From Aquabacterium sp. (GTDB taxonomy: Bacteria > Pseudomonadota > Gammaproteobacteria > Burkholderiales > Burkholderiaceae_C): a stretch of DNA of 33,427 nt. Each line of letters opens with the position of its first letter. Within the stretch, counting starts at the first letter, position 1. Under the pieces are notes generated by a model. That model was not told the DNA's origin. It did no database searches and saw nothing but the letters and a program-made list of their open reading frames with translations. Positions 27,507 to 33,427 of this stretch are shown here, in pieces. The translations under genes and the position numbers were made by a program. The stretch spans positions 1 to 33,427 of the forward strand of contig JARXAJ010000141.1 in the NCBI GenBank assembly GCA_029865965.1, written 5' to 3'.

Positions 27507-28439
27507 ATGGGGCTGCCAACTATGGAGGTGCTGCTGTCGCCCTGGGTGCTGGGCGTGCTGGGCCTGGTGATCGGCAGCTTCCTCAATGTGGTGATCCACC
27601 GCCTGCCGCAGCTGCTCGAACGTGAATGGCTGGGCGATGCTGCCGGCTATCTGCAGGACGAGGCCGCCATCGGCCGGGTGCTGGGCAGCACGGCGCAGCG
27701 CACCGCCGAGCTGGCGCGCCAGGGCGAGACCCTGGCCGCCGATGTGGCTGCGCTGCCGGCGATGAGCCTGGCCCGGCCCCGATCCCGCTGCCCGCAATGC
27801 GGCCACCAGCTGGCCTGGCACGAGAACATCCCGCTGCTGGGCTGGCTGCGGCTGGGCGGCAAGTGCTCGGCCTGCGGCACCCGCATCTCGGTGCGTTACC
27901 CGGTCGTCGAGGCGCTGACCGGCCTGCTGTTTGCCAGCGCCGCGGTGCTGGCCGGCCCCACCGCCGCTGCGGCGGTGTATTGCCTGGCGCTGGCGCTGCT
28001 GGTGGCAGCGGCCTTCATCGACCTGGACACCACCCTGTTGCCCGATGACCTGACCCTGCCTCTGGTCGGCCTGGGCCTGGTCGCGGCCTGGCAGCAGTGG
28101 ACGCCGGTGTCGCTGGCCGACGCGGCGCTGGGCGCCTTCTTCGGCTACTTCGCGCTGTGGTTCGTGGCCTTTGCCTACAAGCTGGTGCGCGGCGTGCAGG
28201 GCATGGCCGAGGGCGACTTCAAGCTGCTGGCGGGCCTGGGCGCGCTGCTGGGTTGGCAGGCGCTGCCCGGCATCATCCTGCTGTCGTCGGCAGTGGGCGC
28301 GATGGTCGGCATCTTCCTGATCGTCGCCCGCGGCCATGGCCGCAATGTGCCGATCCCGTTCGGGCCTTACCTGGCCGGCGGCGGCGTGTGTGCGCTGTTC
28401 TTCGGCGCTCAGATCAACCAACTGTGGCAAGGCTTGTGA
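27507..28439 (+). CDS. pilD: Prepilin peptidase / N-methyltransferase PilD
   Basis: PilD cleaves the leader of prepilins and methylates the new N-terminus in the inner membrane. The product is 310 aa with about eight membrane segments. The cytoplasmic loop has two zinc Cys pairs (Cys95/Cys98 and Cys120/Cys123). The catalytic aspartates are in FIDLDTTLLPDD (about 173-182) and GMAEGDFKLL (Asp near 238), where many homologues read GMGYGDFKLL. The Asp and the following FKLL are kept, so activity is expected. IPFGPYLAGG near the end is standard. The stop overlaps the coaE GTG start (GTGA). Confidence 0.95.
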   Translation: MGLPTMEVLLSPWVLGVLGLVIGSFLNVVIHRLPQLLEREWLGDAAGYLQDEAAIGRVLGSTAQRTAELARQGETLAADVAALPAMSLARPRSRCPQCGHQLAWHENIPLLGWLRLGGKCSACGTRISVRYPVVEALTGLLFASAAVLAGPTAAAAVYCLALALLVAAAFIDLDTTLLPDDLTLPLVGLGLVAAWQQWTPVSLADAALGAFFGYFALWFVAFAYKLVRGVQGMAEGDFKLLAGLGALLGWQALPGIILLSSAVGAMVGIFLIVARGHGRNVPIPFGPYLAGGGVCALFFGAQINQLWQGL

Positions 28440-29050
28440 CCAGCACCATCCAAACCATCTGTCTCACGGGCGGCATCGGCAGCGGCAAAAGCACGGTGTC
28501 GGCCCTGCTGGTGGCGCACGGCGCCACGTTGGTCGACACCGATGCCATCGCCCATGCGTTGACAGTGCCTGGCGGGCCGGCCATGCCCGCACTGCGTCAG
28601 CGCTTCGGCGACGACGTGGCCGATGCCCATGGCGCGCTCGACCGCGCCCGCATGCGCGCCCTGGTCTTCAGCGACGCCGATGCCAAGCGCGCACTGGAGG
28701 CCATCCTGCACCCGATGATCGGCGCCGAGGCCCAGCGCCAGGCGGCCGCAGCCGCCGACGGCGTGGTGGTGTTCGACGTGCCGCTGCTCAACGCCACCAG
28801 CCACTGGCGGGCCAGCTGCCAGCGCATCCTGGTGGTCGACTGCAGCACCGAGACACAGGTGCTGCGGGTGATGGCCCGCTCGGGCTGGCCCGACGAGCAG
28901 GTGCGCCGTGTCATCGCCCAGCAGGCCACGCGCACGCAACGCCGTGCGCTGGCCGACGCGGTGCTGTTCAACGACGGGCTCACCCATGCGGCGCTGGCTG
29001 CTGAAGTGGCCCAGCTCTGGGCCAACTGGATCAGGCCCGCCCCAGTCTGA
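28436..29050 (+). CDS. coaE: Dephospho-CoA kinase
   Basis: CoaE phosphorylates dephospho-CoA, the last step of CoA synthesis. The product is 204 aa. The P-loop GGIGSGKST is at about 11-19, LVDTDAIAH follows, then the ILHPMI segment, VVFDVPLL and a C-terminal lid with ARSGWPDEQVRRVIAQQ. The start is GTG at 28436, overlapping the pilD stop by four bases. pilD-coaE-zapD-yacG is a conserved proteobacterial string. Confidence 0.96.
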   Translation: MTSTIQTICLTGGIGSGKSTVSALLVAHGATLVDTDAIAHALTVPGGPAMPALRQRFGDDVADAHGALDRARMRALVFSDADAKRALEAILHPMIGAEAQRQAAAAADGVVVFDVPLLNATSHWRASCQRILVVDCSTETQVLRVMARSGWPDEQVRRVIAQQATRTQRRALADAVLFNDGLTHAALAAEVAQLWANWIRPAPV

Positions 29051-29136
29051 GCCAGGCCGAGGCTGTGGAACAATCCGCCAAGCGGGTGGGTCTGCCAGCC
29101 TCGGCGGCACCCCAGGCCGTGCCACGAGGAAGTGCC

Positions 29137-29892
29137 TTGGTCCTGTATGAATACCCCTTCAACGAGAGCATCCGCACGATGCTCCGGCTGGAGCACTTGT
29201 TTGACCGGCTGGGCCAATTGTTGCCGCGCGACGCTGCGGTCGACCACCACTTTTCCCTGGCGACGCTGTTCGAGATCATGGACGTGGCCGCCCGTGCCGA
29301 CCTGAAGAGCGATCTGCTGAAGGAACTGGACCGCCACAAGTCGCAACTGGTGGCCTACCGCAGCAATCCGCAGGTGTCGCAGGCAGTGCTCGATGGGGTC
29401 ATCGGCCGCATCGACACCGCCTACCAGGCCCTGGTGCAGCAACCCGGCAAGGCCGGCCAGGCCCTGGCCGGGCATGAATGGCTGACCAGCGTGCGCAGCC
29501 GCATCAACATCCCCGGCGGCACTTGTGAATTCGACCTGCCGGCCTATTACGCCTGGCAGCAGCACCCGCCGGCCAAGCGGCGCGCCGACCTGTTGGGCTG
29601 GGTGGCCACGCTGGAATCCCTGGCCCAGGCGCTGCAACTGCTGCTGGGCATGGTGCGCGATGCCGGCGTGCCGCACAAGGTGGTCAGCCAGGGCGGCCAA
29701 TTCCAGCAGAGCCTGCCGCAGGGCCGCAGCTACCAGATGCTGCGCCTGCGCATTGACGGCAGCGACGGCCTCGTGCCCGAGATCACCGGCCACCGGCTGA
29801 TGGTGCATGTGCGGCTGATGCGCCCCGATGCCGACGGCCGCCTGCGCCCCGCGCCGGTGGACATGCCGTTTGAACTGGCGCTGTGTGCATGA
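29137..29892 (+). CDS. zapD: Cell division protein ZapD
   Basis: ZapD cross-links FtsZ filaments and promotes Z-ring bundling. From the TTG at 29137 the product is 251 aa, the usual length. Family features are the start VLYEYPFNESIRTMLRLEHLF, LFEIMDVAARADLKSDLLKELDR, the central TCEFDLPAYYAW and the terminal beta region ending in VDMPFELALC. GAGGAA stands about 7 bases upstream of the TTG. The longer frame from a GTG at 29065 would add 24 residues that do not look like the family. The stop overlaps yacG (ATGA). Confidence 0.93.
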   Translation: MVLYEYPFNESIRTMLRLEHLFDRLGQLLPRDAAVDHHFSLATLFEIMDVAARADLKSDLLKELDRHKSQLVAYRSNPQVSQAVLDGVIGRIDTAYQALVQQPGKAGQALAGHEWLTSVRSRINIPGGTCEFDLPAYYAWQQHPPAKRRADLLGWVATLESLAQALQLLLGMVRDAGVPHKVVSQGGQFQQSLPQGRSYQMLRLRIDGSDGLVPEITGHRLMVHVRLMRPDADGRLRPAPVDMPFELALCA

Positions 29893-30092
29893 CCGGCCAT
29901 GCACCTCCCCCCGAACCCCGCCGCGTGCCCTGCCCCACCTGCAAGCGGCCGGCGGTGTTTGCGCCCAGCAACCCGTCGCGGCCGTTCTGCAGCGAGCGCT
30001 GCCGCGGGGTCGACCTGGGCGCCTGGGCCAATGAAAGCTACCGCGTCGAAGCACCGCCGGGCCGCGACAACGACGACACCCTGCCTGACTGA
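29889..30092 (+). CDS. yacG: DNA gyrase inhibitor YacG (zinc-binding)
   Basis: YacG is a small zinc protein that binds GyrB and inhibits DNA gyrase in E. coli. The product is 67 aa. The four zinc-binding cysteines are in CPTCKRP (Cys15, Cys18) and FCSERCR (Cys34, Cys38), followed by VDLGAWANESYRV, a diagnostic segment. The tail is acidic. The ATG overlaps the zapD stop. coaE-zapD-yacG is also the order in E. coli. Confidence 0.95.
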   Translation: MTGHAPPPEPRRVPCPTCKRPAVFAPSNPSRPFCSERCRGVDLGAWANESYRVEAPPGRDNDDTLPD

Positions 30093-30095
30093 GGC

Positions 30096-33000
30096 GTGAG
30101 GGCTGCCGCAGATCCCCCCGCAGCCCCAGCCGTTGCCCTTTCGGCGCCAACGGCTGCGGCGGGCAGGCGCTGGGCCCGCCGCCTGTTGATCCTGCTGGCT
30201 GTGCTGGCAGCCGGGGTCGCCGTTGCCTGGTGGGCAGTGCCAGCGCTGCTGAAATCCCAGCTGCCGCCACGGCTGGGCGCGCTGCTGGGCCGCCCAGTCA
30301 GCCTGGACGACGCCAGGTTCAACCCATGGCAGATGCAGCTCGACCTGCAAGGCTTGCGCATTGGCGCCGCAGCCGCCGCCACAACCGGTGGCAGCACACC
30401 ACCGCTGCTGCAGATCGACCGGCTGCATGTCGACCTGAACCTGCCGATGACCCTGCGCCACCGCGCGCCAGTGATCGACGCCCTGACCATCGACGGCCTC
30501 CAGGTGGCGGTGGCGCGCACCGGGCCGGGCCGCTTCGACGTCGACGATGTGATCAGCCGGCTCACTGCGCCAAGCGACACCCCCGACAGCGGCGAGCCGG
30601 CCCGTTTCGCGCTGTACAACCTGCAGCTGCGCGGCGGCCAGATCCGCTTCGACGACCAGCCGGTGGGCCGGGTGCACCAGGTGCAGGCACTGACCCTGAC
30701 CCTGCCTTTTTTGTCCAACCTGCCGGGCGACACCGTCATCACCACCCAGCCGCGGCTGGCCTTCACGGTCAACGGCACGGCGTTCGACACTGGCAGCCAG
30801 GCCCTGCCGTTTGCCGCCACCCGCAGCGGCGACCTGCGCCTGCAGTTTGCCGACCTGGACCTGGCGCCCTGGCTGCCCTATCTGCCCGACAGCCTGCCGG
30901 TGCGCCTGCGCCGTGGCCGGCTGGGCAGTGACCTGCAGGTGCATTTCATGCTGCCACCGCAGGGCACGCCCACGGTGGCCATCAAGGGCCACATCGGCCT
31001 GCGCGATGTGACCATCACCGCGCCGGGCGGCGCGCCGCTGTTGGCGTGGCAGGCACTGTCGATCAAGCTGCAGGATGTGCAGCCGCTGGCCCGGCAGGTG
31101 GGCCTGGGCCCGTTGCAGATCGACGGGCTGGCGCTCGATCTGTCGCGCGATGCGCAGGGCCGGCTGAACCTGCAGCGGCTGCAGCCGCCCGACGCCGCGG
31201 CCAAGGTGGCTGCCAGGCCCGCGCCGGTCGCATCGGCCACCGCCAGAGTGCCGGCCGCCGGCACCTGGCAACTGGGCCTGGCCAGCCTACAGATCAACGG
31301 CGCGCAGCTGCGCTGGCGCGACGACGCCCTGCGCCCGGCGGCGGCCTACACCCTGTCCGGCCTGTCGCTGCAGGCGCAAGCGCTGCGCTGGCCGGCACCC
31401 GCGCTGGTGCCGGTGGCCCTGAAGGCGGCGCTGCACCAGGGCGGCGCCGACGGCCCGCTGGTCGCCACCCTGGCCGCCGACGGCCAGGCCAACGACCAGC
31501 AGGCCAGCCTGACAGCCACGCTGGATGGCCTGGACCTGGCCGCACTGGCGCCCTACACCGCTGCTGTGCTGAAGCCTCGGCTGTCGGGCCGGCTGGCTGC
31601 CAAGGCCGGCTTGCGATGGGCGGCCGCACCGGCCGCATGGGCCGTCCAGCTGGACGAGGTCACGCTGCAGAACCTGCAGCTGCACGACGGCCCGGGCCGC
31701 CAGGCGCCGCTGCTGGCCGGCCTGAAGCAGCTGCAGCTGGGCGGGGTCGCCATCGACCTGGTGGCGCAGCAGCTGGCCGTGGCCAGCATGCGCATCGACC
31801 AGCCCACGGTCCAGGTGCACCGGTTGGCCAACGGCCAGATCGACATGTCGGCCTGGTTGCCAGCCGCACCGCCAGGCGCAGCACTGCAGCCACCGGGAAC
31901 AGCTGCCACGGCAGGCCCCGCCTGGCGGGTGGCCCTGCGCAACCTGGCACTGCAAGGCGGCCGCGTGGCCTGGACCGACAACGCCGCGCGCCCGGGTGGT
32001 GCGCCGCTGCGCGCCGAGCTGGCGGGCCTGAAAGTGCAGCTGCAGGGCCTGGACTGGCCGGCCACGGCCAAGGGCGCGCTGCCGCGCCTGCAGTTGCAGG
32101 CCGAGGTGGGGGCGCCCACCGAACCCGGCACACCGCCTGTGCGTGGCCGCATCGACTGGAACGGCCGCTTCGGCCTGGCGCCCCTGCAGGCCGACGGCCG
32201 GCTGCGGCTCGACCGCCTGCCGGTGCACCTGTTCACCCCCTACGCCGGCGATGCACTGCCGGCAGCCCTGCTGCATGCCGACGCCAGCCTGTCCGCGCAG
32301 GTGCGTGCGCTGTCCACGCCCGCCGGCTGGCAGGTCAACACCGACGGCGACGTGCAAATCACCGAGATGCTGCTGCATACCCGCCCGGGCCCGGGCGACG
32401 CGGCGGGCAGCGAGCTGCTGCGCTGGGAATCGCTGGTGCTGCAGGGCCTCAGCGTGGCCCTGCAGCCGGCAGCCAAGCCACGGGTGGACGTGCGTGAACT
32501 GACGCTGACCGATTTCTTCAGCCGGCTGGTCATCACCGAGCAGGGCCGCTTCAACCTGCAGGACGTGGCGGCGGCAGATGCCGCGCCCGCAACGGCTGCC
32601 GCAGGCGCGGTTGCCACAACACCCGGCGCGACCGCCGCCGCCGCCGACCCCGGCCTGCCGATCGACCTGGTGCTGGGCCAGACCACGCTGCGCAATGGCC
32701 GCATCGACTTCAGCGACCGCTTCGTGCGGCCCAACTACAGCGCCCGGCTGACCGAGCTGAACGGCGCGATCGGCGCCATCCGCTCCGGCACCCGCGAAAT
32801 GGCCACCATCAGCCTGCGCGGCCGCGCGGCCGACACCGCGCTGCTCGACATCAGCGGCCAGCTCAACCCCATGGCGCAGCCGCTGGCGCTGGACATCCGC
32901 GCCAAGGCCACCGACCTGGAGCTGGCGCCGCTGTCGCCCTACGCGGGCAAGTACGCCGGCTACGCCATCGAGCGCGGCAAGCTCAGCATGGATGTGTCCT

Positions 33001-33359
33001 ACAAGATCGACGCCGACGGCCGGCTGGACGCCAGGAACCAGGTGGTGCTGAACCAGCTCACCTTCGGCGAGCGGGTCGAATCCCCCAGCGCCACCCAGCT
33101 GCCGGTGCTGCTGGCGGTGGCGCTGCTCAAAGACCGCAACGGCGTCATCGACATCAACCTGCCGGTCAGCGGCACGCTGAGCGACCCGCAGTTCAGCGTG
33201 GGCGCCATCATCTGGAAGGTGATCGTCAACCTGCTGAGCAAGGCGCTGACGGCGCCGTTCGCCCTGCTGTCGGGCGGCGGTGCCGACGACCTGAGCCAGG
33301 TGCAGTTCCAGCCGGGCGCGGCGCGCCTCACCGACAGCGGCGAGGCAGCCGTGGCCTAG
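30096..33359 (+). CDS. AsmA/DUF748-type envelope protein, interrupted by in-frame TAG
   Basis: The product to the TAG is 1087 aa. An N-terminal membrane anchor (about residues 28-48, LLILLAVLAAGVAVAWW) is preceded by a basic RRWARR, and then a long periplasmic region of AsmA-like repeats follows, each with SLDDARFNPWQMQLDLQGLRIG, LRGGQIRFDD or LRNGRIDFSDRFVRPNYSA motifs. The C-terminal part (PLDIRAKATDLELAPLSPYAGKYAGYAIERGKL and LKDRNGVIDINLPVSGTL) is typical of DUF748 proteins, which are thought to act in envelope lipid transport or organisation. The TAG at 33357-33359 follows SGEAAVA. In the same frame the bases beyond it read VACALAERPNLMMTVTGAAD, which is the next DUF748 segment. The gene is therefore truncated by an amber codon or a sequencing error. 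The GTG at 30096, 3 bases after yacG, is a weakly supported start. Confidence 0.85.
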   Translation: MRAAADPPAAPAVALSAPTAAAGRRWARRLLILLAVLAAGVAVAWWAVPALLKSQLPPRLGALLGRPVSLDDARFNPWQMQLDLQGLRIGAAAAATTGGSTPPLLQIDRLHVDLNLPMTLRHRAPVIDALTIDGLQVAVARTGPGRFDVDDVISRLTAPSDTPDSGEPARFALYNLQLRGGQIRFDDQPVGRVHQVQALTLTLPFLSNLPGDTVITTQPRLAFTVNGTAFDTGSQALPFAATRSGDLRLQFADLDLAPWLPYLPDSLPVRLRRGRLGSDLQVHFMLPPQGTPTVAIKGHIGLRDVTITAPGGAPLLAWQALSIKLQDVQPLARQVGLGPLQIDGLALDLSRDAQGRLNLQRLQPPDAAAKVAARPAPVASATARVPAAGTWQLGLASLQINGAQLRWRDDALRPAAAYTLSGLSLQAQALRWPAPALVPVALKAALHQGGADGPLVATLAADGQANDQQASLTATLDGLDLAALAPYTAAVLKPRLSGRLAAKAGLRWAAAPAAWAVQLDEVTLQNLQLHDGPGRQAPLLAGLKQLQLGGVAIDLVAQQLAVASMRIDQPTVQVHRLANGQIDMSAWLPAAPPGAALQPPGTAATAGPAWRVALRNLALQGGRVAWTDNAARPGGAPLRAELAGLKVQLQGLDWPATAKGALPRLQLQAEVGAPTEPGTPPVRGRIDWNGRFGLAPLQADGRLRLDRLPVHLFTPYAGDALPAALLHADASLSAQVRALSTPAGWQVNTDGDVQITEMLLHTRPGPGDAAGSELLRWESLVLQGLSVALQPAAKPRVDVRELTLTDFFSRLVITEQGRFNLQDVAAADAAPATAAAGAVATTPGATAAAADPGLPIDLVLGQTTLRNGRIDFSDRFVRPNYSARLTELNGAIGAIRSGTREMATISLRGRAADTALLDISGQLNPMAQPLALDIRAKATDLELAPLSPYAGKYAGYAIERGKLSMDVSYKIDADGRLDARNQVVLNQLTFGERVESPSATQLPVLLAVALLKDRNGVIDINLPVSGTLSDPQFSVGAIIWKVIVNLLSKALTAPFALLSGGGADDLSQVQFQPGAARLTDSGEAAVA

Positions 33360-33427
33360 GTGGCCTGCGCGCTGGCCGAACGGCCCAACCTGATGATGAC
33401 GGTGACCGGCGCCGCCGACACCGTGTC

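Noticed and set aside
24442-28430. Very long open frames on the minus strand opposite pilB, pilC and pilD (over 600 codons each)
   Set aside because: They mirror high-GC third positions of the pil genes, are His/Gln/Arg-rich with no recognisable domain, and have no ribosome sites. They are antisense shadows.
27507-28439. Loss of the second catalytic aspartate motif in PilD
   Set aside because: GMAEGDFKLL differs from GMGYGDFKLL at neighbouring residues, but the aspartate is present, so the enzyme is expected to be active.

Overview
The window is a piece of a GC-rich (roughly two-thirds G+C) betaproteobacterial chromosome. Gene content and order point to the Burkholderiales, probably the Rubrivivax/Leptothrix/Ideonella neighbourhood. 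The marker blocks are lolB-ispE-tRNA-Gln-prs-rplY, bolA-murA-hisGD, rplU-rpmA-obgE-proB and pilB-pilC-pilD-coaE-zapD-yacG. Placement at genus level is inference from gene order and protein style; no database was searched.

Layout. 1-5965 (+): the end of a TPR protein, lolB, ispE, tRNA-Gln(UUG), prs, rplY with a terminator, an argP-like LysR regulator, and pth. 5992-6381 (+): a small exported protein. 6413-18592 (-): about 12 kb with every gene on the minus strand. In transcription order it holds a YadGH-type ABC exporter, a bolA/ibaG homologue, murA, hisG, hisD, a ribbon-helix-helix/PIN toxin-antitoxin pair, hisC, hisB, hisH, hisA, a CHRD/PEP-CTERM protein with its own terminator, hisF, rsmD, coaD and a 2[4Fe-4S] ferredoxin. 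18703-20051 (+): a TetR-type regulator divergent from the exporter, then a TPR-like protein. 20102-23013 (-): rplU, rpmA, obgE, proB. 23214-30092 (+): ispB, tRNA-Pro(CGG), pilB, pilC, pilD, coaE, zapD, yacG. 30096-end (+): a large AsmA/DUF748-type envelope protein whose frame is cut by an in-frame TAG close to the window edge.

Most of this is core housekeeping: isoprenoid and quinone precursors (ispE, ispB), PRPP and histidine synthesis, translation factors, CoA synthesis (coaD, coaE), cell wall (murA), lipoprotein sorting (lolB), type IV pilus assembly and division (zapD). PRPP from prs is a direct substrate of the HisG reaction. Many neighbours overlap by ATGA or GTGA, as in tightly coupled operons.

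The unusual part is the histidine operon. A toxin-antitoxin pair sits between hisD and hisC. The toxin stop overlaps the hisC start, and a strong promoter embedded in nested palindromes lies at the hisD end. A PEP-CTERM/CHRD gene plus a rho-independent terminator separates hisA from hisF. The operon then runs straight into rsmD instead of hisI/hisE. The in-frame amber codon near the right edge is the other item that deserves checking. There is no gene-free stretch longer than 300 bases. I saw no rRNA gene, IS element, CRISPR array or phage signature. I did not find a wholly new multi-gene system; the toxin-antitoxin-in-his arrangement is the closest to something novel.
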